Shown in pieces: positions 23,775 to 31,739 of a stretch of DNA of 33,619 nt (the first letter of the stretch is position 1; every line of letters begins with the position of its first letter). The DNA is from Sporosarcina limicola (GTDB lineage Bacteria; Bacillota; Bacilli; Bacillales_A; Planococcaceae). A program made the translations under genes and the position numbers. The notes beneath the pieces are model-generated. The model made no database searches and was not told where the DNA came from. It saw nothing but the letters and a program-made list of their open reading frames with translations. Location of the stretch: assembly GCF_014873855.1 (NCBI RefSeq), contig NZ_JADBEL010000036.1, positions 1-33,619 of the forward strand. Direction: 5' to 3'.

Positions 23775-26700
23775 ATGAAAAAAGAAAATGTGAAGGAATC
23801 TGTTCTTCAGCGCGAAGAACGAATTCGAGAACAATGGGCAGAGAACTACACATTTGAAAAATCAATTGAAATGAGAGAGGGGAGTTCCTCATTTGTATTT
23901 TATGAAGGGCCACCAACTGCAAATGGATTGCCACATGTCGGCCATGCCTTAGGACGTACCATTAAAGATGTTGTTGCCAGATACAAAACCATGACGGGCC
24001 ATCAAGTCCTTCGTAAAGCTGGATGGGATACGCACGGATTGCCTGTTGAATTAGGCGTCGAAAAACAATTGGGGATCTCTGGAAAGAGTGACATTGAAAA
24101 TTATGGCGTTGAGGCTTTTATTGAAAAATGTAGAGAAAGTGTTTTTATCTATGAAAAACAATGGCGTGCGTTTACTGAACAACTTGGCTATTGGGTAGAC
24201 ATGGAGAATCCTTATGTCACGTTAAGCAATTCTTATATTGAAAGTGTATGGAATATCCTTGGCACCATTCATGACAAAGGGTTACTGAATAAAGGCCATA
24301 GAGTGTCGCCATACTGCCCGAGCTGCCAGACTTCACTTAGCTCACATGAAGTCGCACAGGAATATAAAATGGTGAAGGATTTAACCGCCACGGTGAAGTT
24401 CAAGGTTCAAAATCGCGCCAACGAATATTTTCTCGGCTGGACGACAACACCTTGGACCTTACCTGCCAATGTAGCATTAGCCGTCCATCCGACGATGAGG
24501 TATGTGCGTGCGCAGCAAGGCAATGACATCTTCATCGTGGCGGAATCCCTAGCTGAAAACGTGTTAAAAAAGGACTATGACATTCTCTCTGTTCATCTTG
24601 GGGCGGAGTTAAAGGGGCTGTCGTATAGTGCTCCATTCGAGTTTGTAGAAGTAGCGATCGGGCATCAAGTAGTAGAAGCCGATTACGTCACAGAAGACAG
24701 TGGTACAGGAATTGTCCACATTGCACCGGCATACGGAGAAGACGATTATCACGTCATTCAAGAAAATGGTTTCTCTTTTGTCAATGTGGTCGATGAAAAA
24801 GGGCAGTATACGGCTGAAGTTCCTGCTTTTCAAGGACGCTTTGTCAAAGACTGCGATGTCGATATCATTCGTTATCTTGCAGAGAAAGGCTTGTTATACA
24901 GCAAAGAAAAATTTGAACATAATTACCCGCATTGTTGGCGTTGTGATTCACCGCTGTTGTATTACGCCAACGATAACTGGTTTATCAAAACAACGGCTTT
25001 ACAACAGCAGTTCATCGACAATAATGCAGGCGTGACATGGCATCCTGAGCATATTAAGCAAGGGAGATTCGGCAATTTCTTGGAGCAAATGGTGGATTGG
25101 AATATTAGCCGTAAACGCTATTGGGGAACACCGCTCAATGTCTGGCAATGTGACGACTGTCAGCACGAGCATTCACCTAAAAGCATCGCTGAACTAAGGA
25201 AGCTGTCGATTCATCCACTCGCAGATGAGCTTGACTTGCATAAGCCAACTGTCGACCGCATCAAGCTTCGTTGTTTGGCTTGTGAAGGAGAAATGTCCAG
25301 AACGCCTGAAGTCATCGATGTGTGGTTTGATAGTGGCTCCATGCCGTTTGCACAGTACCATTACCCATTTGAAAACGAGGACCTATTTAACAAGCAATTC
25401 CCGGCCGATGTCGTCATTGAAGGCATTGATCAAACACGGGGCTGGTTTTATAGCTTACTGGCCGTATCGACGTTATTTACGGGGCAATCCCCATACAAAC
25501 GTGTCTTATCATTGGGCCATATTTTAGATGAGAACGGACAAAAAATGTCCAAGAGTAAAGGAAATGCGCTGGATCCGGTCGATTTGATTGAAAAGTACGG
25601 TGCCGATGCATTGCGCTGGGCATTAGTCGTCGATAGCGCACCGTGGAGCTCTAAACGTTTTTCACAACGTATCGTCCAGGAAGCGAAATCGAAATTAGTA
25701 GATACGTTAGACAATGTATATAGTTTTTACGCCTTGTATGCCAGCTTAGATGGCTATACGTCTGGAAACAGCACTGTACCTCAGCACAATAAATTAGACG
25801 AGTGGATCCTCTCTCGTTTACACAGCACCATAAAGGCGGCTAGCGCTCATTTAGAGGACTATCATTTTACCAATGCAGCAAGGGACACTGCACAATTGGT
25901 CGAAGAGGTTAGCAATTGGTACGTTAGACGATCTAGAGAGCGTTTTTGGGCGAGTGACATGAGCCCAGATAAGGCGGCGGCCTATGAGACGCTACACGAA
26001 GTCCTGACAAAAACGAGTCAATTGCTGGCACCATTCACACCATTCGTCGCTGAAGATATTTATTTCAACTTAACAGGGGATAGTGTACACCTATCTGATT
26101 ATCCAACCTCTGATCCAAATCGGATAAACGAACAGTTAGAACAAGAAATGGCTGCGGTGCTCCAAGTTGTTGAATTAGGGAGAAGCATTCGGAACACGAC
26201 TGCATTGAAGGTAAAACAGCCGTTAACGAGCATTTCTGTCCTAAGTGCACGACCAACGGTTAACTGGGCGGCGTACCAGGACATTATCATGGATGAATTG
26301 AACGTCAAACAATTCTATGAAGTCGGTGATGAAAGCCAATTTGCGGCTATCAAACTAAAATTAGACTTTAAAAAAGCGGGTGCCAAGTTCGGTAAACAAT
26401 CCAATATCGTGCATACATGGCTGCAGCAATTAACGAGTGAAGAGTCTGCGGTATTTACAAAAGTAGGCTACGGAGAAATGGTGACGGCTTCAGGTGATGT
26501 TGTGACAGTAACCGTTGAGGACGTGCTCGTCGAGAAAGTAGCGAAGGAAGGCTATTCTTCGGCAACGAATGGGGCCTATACGGTTACGTTAGATGTTGGC
26601 TTAACAACGGAGCTGATACAAGAAGGAACGGCTCGTGAATTGATTCGGGCGATACAAGCGTATCGAAAGGAATTACAGTTACCGATTAATATGCGCGTTG

Positions 26701-26873
26701 ATATTGCAGTTTGTACAGACCCAGAGCTACGAGTCGTGATTGAAAAGTTTGCGTTTTTATTGCAGGAAAACTTACTAATGCGCCATTTATCTATGAAAAA
26801 TCGCGTTGTTGATGGTTCCGAAATGACAGTAGGAGAGCATACCGCAGTCATTCAGCTGTTGCCGATTAGCTAG
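23775..26873 (+). CDS. ileS: Isoleucyl-tRNA synthetase, type 2
   Basis: 1032 residues. Attaches isoleucine to tRNA-Ile in the cytosol, with editing of misactivated valine. The class I signature is PHVGH (residues 53-57, the HIGH motif) and the second is KMSKS (590-594); the editing region contains [15 protein letters not shown] and the [17 protein letters not shown] segment is conserved. The length, the PHVGH form and WGTPL are those of the eukaryote-like IleS2 group, which in Bacillales and staphylococci is naturally poorly inhibited by mupirocin. Many Bacilli carry it beside a standard ileS in the division cluster, so this is probably a second copy. GGAGCG precedes the ATG. Controlled by the T-box upstream. 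Confidence 0.95.
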   Translation: MKKENVKESVLQREERIREQWAENYTFEKSIEMREGSSSFVFYEGPPTANGLPHVGHALGRTIKDVVARYKTMTGHQVLRKAGWDTHGLPVELGVEKQLGISGKSDIENYGVEAFIEKCRESVFIYEKQWRAFTEQLGYWVDMENPYVTLSNSYIESVWNILGTIHDKGLLNKGHRVSPYCPSCQTSLSSHEVAQEYKMVKDLTATVKFKVQNRANEYFLGWTTTPWTLPANVALAVHPTMRYVRAQQGNDIFIVAESLAENVLKKDYDILSVHLGAELKGLSYSAPFEFVEVAIGHQVVEADYVTEDSGTGIVHIAPAYGEDDYHVIQENGFSFVNVVDEKGQYTAEVPAFQGRFVKDCDVDIIRYLAEKGLLYSKEKFEHNYPHCWRCDSPLLYYANDNWFIKTTALQQQFIDNNAGVTWHPEHIKQGRFGNFLEQMVDWNISRKRYWGTPLNVWQCDDCQHEHSPKSIAELRKLSIHPLADELDLHKPTVDRIKLRCLACEGEMSRTPEVIDVWFDSGSMPFAQYHYPFENEDLFNKQFPADVVIEGIDQTRGWFYSLLAVSTLFTGQSPYKRVLSLGHILDENGQKMSKSKGNALDPVDLIEKYGADALRWALVVDSAPWSSKRFSQRIVQEAKSKLVDTLDNVYSFYALYASLDGYTSGNSTVPQHNKLDEWILSRLHSTIKAASAHLEDYHFTNAARDTAQLVEEVSNWYVRRSRERFWASDMSPDKAAAYETLHEVLTKTSQLLAPFTPFVAEDIYFNLTGDSVHLSDYPTSDPNRINEQLEQEMAAVLQVVELGRSIRNTTALKVKQPLTSISVLSARPTVNWAAYQDIIMDELNVKQFYEVGDESQFAAIKLKLDFKKAGAKFGKQSNIVHTWLQQLTSEESAVFTKVGYGEMVTASGDVVTVTVEDVLVEKVAKEGYSSATNGAYTVTLDVGLTTELIQEGTARELIRAIQAYRKELQLPINMRVDIAVCTDPELRVVIEKFAFLLQENLLMRHLSMKNRVVDGSEMTVGEHTAVIQLLPIS

Positions 26874-26883
26874 ACTAGATGTA

Positions 26884-26912
26884 TTGACAAATATAATTAT
26901 TAACAACATAAT
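26884..26912 (+). promoter_or_regulatory. SigA promoter of the TetR gene
   Basis: TTGACA (26884-26889), 17-nt spacer, CATAAT (26907-26912). The operator starts one base after the -10, so a bound repressor would block the promoter. Confidence 0.75.
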
Positions 26913-26913
26913 A

Positions 26914-26936
26914 GATACATGCTGAATGTATGTATC
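26914..26936. promoter_or_regulatory. Operator 1 for the TetR regulator
   Basis: GATACAT, 9-bp spacer, ATGTATC: a perfect 7-9-7 dyad. Shares AATGTATGTAT with the dyad at 27641-27663. Position between -10 and start codon indicates autorepression. Confidence 0.65.
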
Positions 26937-26954
26937 TAAAGATTGGAGGTATTT

Positions 26955-27599
26955 ATGGCTCGTAATAAGTATCCAGAAGTAACGTTAGAAAAAATTTTAG
27001 ACGTAGCACAAAGACTGTTTTTAGAAAAAGGCTTTGATCAAACGACCATTCAAGATATTGTAGATGGGCTTGATGGTTTAACAAGAGGTGCAGTTTATCA
27101 TCATTTTAAGTCTAAAGATGAAATTATGGATGCATTGATTAATAAAATGTTTTTGGACAATAATCCGTTTGATACGGTTAAAGGTCGCAAAGACTTAAAT
27201 GGACTCCAGAAGATGCGAATGGCAATTATGCTTAATCAATCTAATCATGAAAACATGGATATGTCTGTGCAATCCATTCCTATATTAAAAAATCCTCGTA
27301 TATTAGCTGGAATAATTGAATCGAACAGGCAGCTACTTAGTCCTTCTTTTTTCGAACTGATTGAAGAAGGTAATAAAGATGGTTCTATTGATACAAAATA
27401 TGCAAAAGAATTATCTGAGCTTATTCCCTTACTAGAACTATGGTTAATGCCATCCATTTATCCTGCTGATGCAGAGGAGATGTATCGTAAGTTTTCTTTC
27501 ATTCATGAGTTGCTGAATCACATGGGACTACCGTTATTCGATGAAGAAATGATACGTATGATAAAGCAAAGTTTTTCTGTAATTGAAAAAATGGATTAA
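26955..27599 (+). CDS. TetR/AcrR-family transcriptional regulator
   Basis: 214 residues. The N-terminal helix-turn-helix is canonical: ILDVAQRLFLEKGFDQTTIQDIVDGLDG then RGAVYHHFKSKDEIM (about residues 15-58). The C-terminal ligand domain is helical and Met-rich. The ATG at 26955 follows TTGGAGG at 7-8 nt. It likely represses itself and the alpha/beta hydrolase gene, because a matching 23-bp dyad precedes each. The ligand is unknown. A terminator at 27608-27635 separates the two genes. Confidence 0.9.
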   Translation: MARNKYPEVTLEKILDVAQRLFLEKGFDQTTIQDIVDGLDGLTRGAVYHHFKSKDEIMDALINKMFLDNNPFDTVKGRKDLNGLQKMRMAIMLNQSNHENMDMSVQSIPILKNPRILAGIIESNRQLLSPSFFELIEEGNKDGSIDTKYAKELSELIPLLELWLMPSIYPADAEEMYRKFSFIHELLNHMGLPLFDEEMIRMIKQSFSVIEKMD

Positions 27600-27607
27600 A
27601 ATATAAT

Positions 27608-27635
27608 TGCCTTTTAAGAGGCAGTTTTATTTTTA
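27608..27635 (+). terminator. Terminator of the TetR gene
   Basis: TGCCT / AGGCA stem with loop TTTAAG, followed by GTTTTATTTTT. Short stem, good T-tract. Confidence 0.65.
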
Positions 27636-27640
27636 AATAT

Positions 27641-27663
27641 TACATACCGACTAAATGTATGTA
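27641..27663. promoter_or_regulatory. Operator 2, upstream of the alpha/beta hydrolase
   Basis: TACATAC, 9-bp spacer, GTATGTA: again a perfect 7-9-7 dyad of 23 bp, with an 11-bp right-arm core identical to operator 1. It lies 65 bp before the hydrolase start codon. A matching promoter is not obvious. Confidence 0.6.
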
Positions 27664-27728
27664 TATAAGGAGGAATACTTTAAGAAACATTTAAATAATT
27701 AAAAAGGGAAAGTGAGGTTGAAATTATA

Positions 27729-28361
27729 GTGGGCTATATCTTTGTACATGGACTTGGTCAAACCCCATCAAATTGGACCGAAACTATTTCTTATTTAGAA
27801 GGACATATTCAAGTAAATTGTCCAGACTTATTTGCTTTATGCAAAGTTCAAAAGATATCTTACCAAAATCTATATAATGCATTTAAAGAATATTGTGATG
27901 AATTTTCAGAACTACTTAACCTATGCGGTATTTCACTTGGAGCAATTCTTGCAATAAATTATGCAATAAATCACCCTGAAAAAGTAAAGTCATTGGTCTT
28001 GATTGCTCCACAATACAAAATGCCGCGCATTTTACTAAAATTTCAAAGTATGCTTTTCTTCTTCATCCCAGAACCGTCTTTTAGGAAACTAGGAATTAAG
28101 AAAAAAGATATTCTTCAATTGACCAATTCAATGTTGAATTTAAATTTTAGTGATAAGTTAAATAATGTTTCATGTCCCACTTTAATAATTTGCGGTACAA
28201 AAGATTATGCCAACAAAAAAGCCGCAAAAAATTTAGCTAATAATATCTTGGAGGCAACATCTCACTTTATAGATAACAGTGGTCATGAAGTAAACGTAGA
28301 AGCCCCCAAAACATTGGCAACCTTACTTAATACTTTCTATAGTAGGGGAAAATGCAGATAA
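27729..28361 (+). CDS. Alpha/beta hydrolase
   Basis: 210 residues. The oxyanion-hole motif VHGLGQTPSNW is at residues 6-16, the nucleophile elbow is CGISLG (Ser near 69), the acid Asp lies in ICGTKDYAN (~158) and the His in NSGHEVN (~184). The size suits small esterases, lipases or thioesterases of the BioH/YvaM kind. The GTG start has a GAGGTTG site about 11 nt upstream. Probably regulated by the adjacent TetR protein through operator 2; the substrate is unknown and may be the regulator's inducer. Confidence 0.85.
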   Translation: MGYIFVHGLGQTPSNWTETISYLEGHIQVNCPDLFALCKVQKISYQNLYNAFKEYCDEFSELLNLCGISLGAILAINYAINHPEKVKSLVLIAPQYKMPRILLKFQSMLFFFIPEPSFRKLGIKKKDILQLTNSMLNLNFSDKLNNVSCPTLIICGTKDYANKKAAKNLANNILEATSHFIDNSGHEVNVEAPKTLATLLNTFYSRGKCR

Positions 28362-28406
28362 TGAAAAAATGACTGACGTTTGTCGCAGGAAGGGAGCAAA
28401 AGGGAT

Positions 28407-28610
28407 TTGACAACAATAGGGCTAGTCAGACACGGAATTACGGAGTGGAATGAACTAGGCAAGGCGCAAGGTGTATCTGATATCCCTTTAAATAAAATAG
28501 GGAAGCAGCAGGCATTATTAATTTTCTATCGTTCTAATCGCTCATTTTCTTGTATATCAGACAAATACTGTGCAGTATCCTTTATAAGGGATTTTGTAAA
28601 GAAAGGGTGA
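28407..28610 (+). pseudogene. N-terminal fragment of a histidine phosphatase
   Basis: TTIGLVRHGITEWNELGKAQG then SDIPLNKIGKQQA is the start of a phosphoglycerate-mutase-like histidine phosphatase, with the RHG catalytic motif. After residue ~35 the match ends abruptly and the frame continues as unrelated sequence to a stop at 28610, only 6 bp before the next gene. Normal length is about 190-200 residues, so about 80% has been lost by deletion. Not active. Start TTG at 28407 follows AGGGAG. Confidence 0.8.
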
Positions 28611-28616
28611 GCTTAG

Positions 28617-29048
28617 TTGAAATTCGTAAAGGTTCTGTTTGGAATCGTTGTTGTTATTGGTGTGCTAGGCTTTTCGGCTTACTATTTCGGTACTAAAATC
28701 ATCGCCGATCAAGTTATGGAACAGGTCGCCGTGGAGTTGAATGATAGTGGTCAACTTGAAAGTATTAAACAAGAAATCAACAGTGATCCACAGCTACAGG
28801 CATTTATCGAAGAGGGAAAAAATGTAGACAGCAGTACGCTACCATTCCAAACAAAAGAACAGGCCGTACGTGTATTGGTGAAAAAGTTCAATGTGAGTGA
28901 GTTGCAGGAGCTCCAATCGAAAGCTCAAAGCGGCTTAACAGCGGAGGAGAAGCAACAACTGATCCATGACATTGAAAGCAAGTTAACGGATGAGGAAATG
29001 CTTTCCTTGAAGGTGCTGGCTTACAAGGAGTTATCACAGACTGAATAA
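28617..29048 (+). CDS. Small membrane-anchored protein of unknown function
   Basis: 143 residues. One N-terminal membrane helix (about 5-25, VKVLFGIVVVIGVLGFSAYYFG) with the remainder probably outside the membrane: helical and charged, with LPFQTKEQAVRVLVKKF and LTDEEMLSLKVLAYKEL. This matches a family of Bacillus hypothetical proteins that databases sometimes mislabel as phenylalanyl-tRNA synthetase beta chain; no synthetase feature is present. TTG start with AAAGGGTGAG upstream. Followed by a terminator. Confidence 0.75.
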   Translation: MKFVKVLFGIVVVIGVLGFSAYYFGTKIIADQVMEQVAVELNDSGQLESIKQEINSDPQLQAFIEEGKNVDSSTLPFQTKEQAVRVLVKKFNVSELQELQSKAQSGLTAEEKQQLIHDIESKLTDEEMLSLKVLAYKELSQTE

Positions 29049-29053
29049 GCAGT

Positions 29054-29090
29054 AGGGCATACCAATTAGCTGGTTTGCCTTATTTTTTTA
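29054..29090 (+). terminator. Terminator of the small membrane protein gene
   Basis: GGCATACCA / TGGTTTGCC (one mismatch) followed by TTATTTTTTTA. Confidence 0.75.
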
Positions 29091-29181
29091 TGTTTAATAT
29101 GCCGAATTTGCGACACCTGAACATTTAGATCGATTGAAATTTTGAGGGAAGAACCTTTTTAATTCTGCTTCCGTGTACTTT

Positions 29182-29212
29182 TTGTATGAATATGATAACA
29201 TAGACATATAAT
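29182..29212 (+). promoter_or_regulatory. Candidate promoter of a + strand antisense RNA
   Basis: TATAAT (29207-29212) with TTGTAT 19 bp upstream (29182-29187). It lies just beyond the toxin-side terminator, as the antisense promoters do at 726 and 1241, but the -35 spacing is long. Confidence 0.45.
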
Positions 29213-29242
29213 AAAAAAGACTGAGTGCGTGAACACCCAGTC
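29213..29242 (-). terminator. Minus-strand terminator of the third toxin-like mRNA
   Basis: Minus strand GACTGGGTG / CACTCAGTC, loop TTCACG, then TTTTTT. It faces no annotated gene other than the toxin-like frame at 29343-29450. Confidence 0.8.
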
Positions 29243-29352
29243 AGTGCAACAAACATACCGCATGAAGCGCGGTTGACCAGTTGTAAGAATGTTTAACTCA
29301 AAGAGTAACCACCCTGCATACTTAGTCGGTAGCGGAGGGTGGTTACTTTTTT
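29219..29352 (+). ncRNA. Predicted antisense RNA of the reverse-oriented toxin-like module
   Basis: From the candidate promoter to the hairpin AGTAACCACCCT / AGGGTGGTTACT plus T-tract (29304-29352). The T-tract lies opposite the Lys-Lys-stop codons of the minus-strand frame, the same arrangement as in the modules at 502-1094. Ends are estimates. Confidence 0.5.
29304..29352 (+). terminator. Terminator of the predicted antisense RNA
   Basis: Perfect 12-bp stem AGTAACCACCCT / AGGGTGGTTACT, 20-nt loop, T-tract of five to six. Confidence 0.85.
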
Positions 29353-29450
29353 CTATTGGCATACAGAGCAATCATCGCAACAACGGCAGTTGCCGCAGTC
29401 GCGAGAAATATACCAAAGAAGAAAAAGAAATGCCAGTGGATGTCAGACAA
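29343..29450 (-). CDS. Toxin-like small membrane peptide (up to 35 aa), 5' end uncertain
   Basis: On the minus strand a frame reads FFFFFGIFLATAATAVV, then AMIALYANRKK and stop: one strong membrane segment and a basic tail, like type I toxins. It is followed by a hairpin shared with a + strand terminator and by a minus-strand terminator. The sequence is not a copy of the 27-residue toxins. The only in-frame start is a TTG at 29448-29450 directly after AAGGA, so translation as drawn is doubtful. The N-terminal third overlaps the 5' end of the DUF4179 frame on the other strand, so the original start may have been lost at a recombination junction. Confidence 0.45.
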   Translation of the reverse strand: MSDIHWHFFFFFGIFLATAATAVVAMIALYANRKK

Positions 29451-30455
29451 TCCTTAGATAGAACTTATGATTCGATTCGAACACAATCCAAAAAGAAGAA
29501 AAACAGGTTCATTTGGAAGCGGATAACTGCCGCTGCTTGTGCACTTCTCATCACTGGTGCCGTCCTCACAAACGAACAAGTTAGAGCCAGTATCAATGAT
29601 TTCTTTAGCTTTGGAGATAGAGGGATAGAACGAGCTGTATCTGAAGGATTTTCACAAGAAAACAATAGTACGGCCACCGATCAAAATATTAATATAACAC
29701 TCAAGCAAAGCTTTGCGGACGCCAATAAGATCGGTATGAGTTTTCAGTTGGAATTTGAAGATTCTAAAACCTTTGATAACGATGTGATAAAAGTTGCAAT
29801 GCATTATCGTCTGAAAAATGGCGATGGTGAGTACATTCAAGAATTTATTTCAGATACAAAACCCTTGAAAGGCAAAGGGGGATACATATCTGGCCTCCGA
29901 GAAAACAATCCGATGCTAGATATAAAAACAGGGATTGTTCAATATGATGTTGTGCTTGAATTCAATAAAGGGAATATTCCTAATTTAGAAGATGCTGTTG
30001 TCGAAATAGAGAGTATCATTCTTTTTCTTGATTATGATGCTAGGGAGCTTATCAAGGAATTTGGTGAAAGATATGATTCGCCAGTTACAATAATTGATGG
30101 CAAATGGGATTTGGCAGTTGCCAATCAGGATGAGAGCAAACCGGTTTCAACGATTGAATATGTAATGGATGATCCATTATCTATCATTCAAGTTGCTTCC
30201 GCCATGGCAAAACCAACATCATTCAACCTAAATTTTTCGGTAGATCAGGTATTTGAAGATGAGAGTCCATTCGTCTTCACAATGAAAGTAATTGATGAAG
30301 AAGGCAATGAATATGAATCGGATGGCTTTACTATCGAAACAAGAGATAATCAAACGCATATTTCAACAAACTTCCCAATAAGTTCTTACAATAATTCTGA
30401 AAAGTTGAGATTCATTATAGAAGACATAGGGGAGGTTGAACTGCTGAAAAAATAG
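29430..30455 (+). CDS. DUF4179-type membrane protein, 5'-truncated
   Basis: 341 residues from the ATG at 29430. A short cytoplasmic segment (PVDVRQSLDRTYDSI) is followed by a basic stretch, a membrane helix (about 31-47) and a large extracytoplasmic beta-rich domain (FADANKIGMSFQLEFED, VDQVFEDESPFVFTMKV). DUF4179 proteins are anti-sigma-like partners of ECF sigma factors and usually follow a sigma gene; none is here. The ATG lacks a ribosome binding site. The homologous-looking reading (KYTKEEKE) extends a few residues upstream, then runs into the reverse-oriented toxin-like module. The native start seems lost, and expression is doubtful. Confidence 0.65.
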   Translation: MPVDVRQSLDRTYDSIRTQSKKKKNRFIWKRITAAACALLITGAVLTNEQVRASINDFFSFGDRGIERAVSEGFSQENNSTATDQNINITLKQSFADANKIGMSFQLEFEDSKTFDNDVIKVAMHYRLKNGDGEYIQEFISDTKPLKGKGGYISGLRENNPMLDIKTGIVQYDVVLEFNKGNIPNLEDAVVEIESIILFLDYDARELIKEFGERYDSPVTIIDGKWDLAVANQDESKPVSTIEYVMDDPLSIIQVASAMAKPTSFNLNFSVDQVFEDESPFVFTMKVIDEEGNEYESDGFTIETRDNQTHISTNFPISSYNNSEKLRFIIEDIGEVELLKK

Positions 30456-30610
30456 GTATCGGTTTAGGCGTATGCGGTTGGTTGCTATTTTTAGTTATTC
30501 AAGATTTCATGTTAAAATATGTGAAAGTTTTTTTCTATAGCTAACAAGAGGCAAGAGATTAACATGATCACGGGTTGAATAGACAGTTGAAGGGGAAGTA
30601 TAATTTAGTG

Positions 30611-30652
30611 CACAAATAGACCATAGTCTGAATTGACCTTGGTCTATTTGTG
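30611..30652. terminator. Bidirectional terminator between DUF4179 and LOG genes
   Basis: CACAAATAGACCA / TGGTCTATTTGTG, a 13-bp stem with a 16-nt loop, between converging genes. The preceding 150 bp hold no gene. Confidence 0.7.
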
Positions 30653-30657
30653 AATTA

Positions 30658-31239
30658 TCAGGTTTGTTTTTCAGTAATATAAGCCTTTACAGTTGGTGGT
30701 TCATATGTATTAAATTGATCAAGCAGTCCATTTGGTTCTACATCTACAAGCGCCATAGAACGGTACTTTTCATGCAGAAACTGCTCATTAGTCATATGAT
30801 CAAATAAAGCAATAAGAGGATCATAATAATGATTGATATTTAAGAGTCCACAAGGTTTATGATGAAGTCCTAACTGGGCCCAAGTGAACATCTCAAAGAA
30901 TTCTTCCAATGTTCCTGGTCCACCTGGCAAAGCTATAAATCCATCTACGAGATCTGCTATTTTCGCTTTTCTTTCATGCATGGAATCCACAACGATTAAC
31001 TCGGTCAAGTTCTTATGGGCTATTTCTCTTTTCTCTAAAAAACTTGGCATTATTCCAATTACTTGTCCACCTTCTGCTAAAACGGCATCTGCAACTGCAC
31101 CCATAACCCCTACACTTGCGCCCCCATATACAAGCGCGATATTTCGTTTAGCTAATTCCTTACCCAGTTTTTTTGCACCATCAATATAGACATCAGATGC
31201 TCCATTACTCGACCCACAAAATACGGCTAGCGTTTTCAC
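30658..31239 (-). CDS. LOG-family protein (cytokinin-activating-type phosphoribohydrolase)
   Basis: 193 residues of the Rossmann-fold TIGR00730/LOG family, like B. subtilis YvdD. The catalytic/nucleotide motif LPGGPGTLEEFFE (about 105-117) and the upstream GGASVGVMGAVADA and ERK-type motif (HERKAK) are intact. LOG enzymes split ribose 5-phosphate from cytokinin nucleotides or AMP; in bacteria the cellular role is usually unclear. GTG start with TAGGAGGCGAT at 8 nt. Single gene. Confidence 0.88.
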   Translation of the reverse strand: MKTLAVFCGSSNGASDVYIDGAKKLGKELAKRNIALVYGGASVGVMGAVADAVLAEGGQVIGIMPSFLEKREIAHKNLTELIVVDSMHERKAKIADLVDGFIALPGGPGTLEEFFEMFTWAQLGLHHKPCGLLNINHYYDPLIALFDHMTNEQFLHEKYRSMALVDVEPNGLLDQFNTYEPPTVKAYITEKQT

Positions 31240-31335
31240 TGTCTATCGCCTCCTAAAAGCAAACATCGTTGAATAGTATACAACACTTCCACTATTTTGT
31301 TAAACTTAAGATATTGAAATGGAGGTTGAATTTAG

Positions 31336-31657
31336 ATGAATGTAACTGAATTTCAACAATGGGTACAAGTTTATTATGAAAGTAGAGGTTGGTCTGATTT
31401 AGACATTTTTGTTCGTATTGGTTTTTTAGCAGAAGAAACAGGTGAGGTGGCACGAGCCTATTAGGGCCCTTGAAATCGGTAGGGATAGGCCGGATGAAGT
31501 AAGTGGTTCATTTGAGGAGAATAAACAGGAGTTAACCGAAGAATTAGGAGATGTGTTAGGGAACTTAATTGTCATTGCGAACAAGTACAATATCCCTCTA
31601 GAAGAAGTATTTAATGCTCATAAAAAGAAACTCTCAGAGCGTTATTCTACTGCATAG
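31336..31657 (+). pseudogene. MazG-like nucleotide pyrophosphohydrolase with a one-base frameshift
   Basis: ATG at 31336 (GGAGG upstream) opens EFQQWVQVYYESRGW..IRIGFLAEETGEVARA, then a stop. The homology resumes in another frame as IRALEIGRDRPDE and ELTEELGDVLGNLIVIANKYN, ending at 31657. Removing the extra T near 31459 (GCC-T-ATT) restores a 106-107-residue protein, the full size of small MazG-like enzymes, with the EExxE...ExxD metal-binding pattern (EETGE; EELGD). Such enzymes hydrolyse (d)NTPs to monophosphates. Recent mutation or sequencing error. Confidence 0.88.
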
Positions 31658-31739
31658 GTTAGTAAAATTTTTATATGTTGGATACATGTTATGATTCACT
31701 ATTTAGCTAATTATACGAAAAATCCGAGGGGGCTATTAA

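Noticed and set aside
29159..29371. A 70-codon minus-strand frame across the 29.2-29.4 kb hairpins
   Set aside because: It runs through two terminator hairpins and the promoter; the frame ending NRKK is the better candidate on this strand.
29289..29429. Extension of the DUF4179 protein to an ATG at 29289
   Set aside because: The 47 added codons lie in the antisense RNA terminator and opposite the toxin-like peptide and do not resemble a DUF4179 N-terminus; no ribosome site.
30576..30606. TTGAAT-N18-TATAAT as a promoter
   Set aside because: It would start only a few bases before a terminator, so no useful transcript; probably chance in AT-rich DNA.
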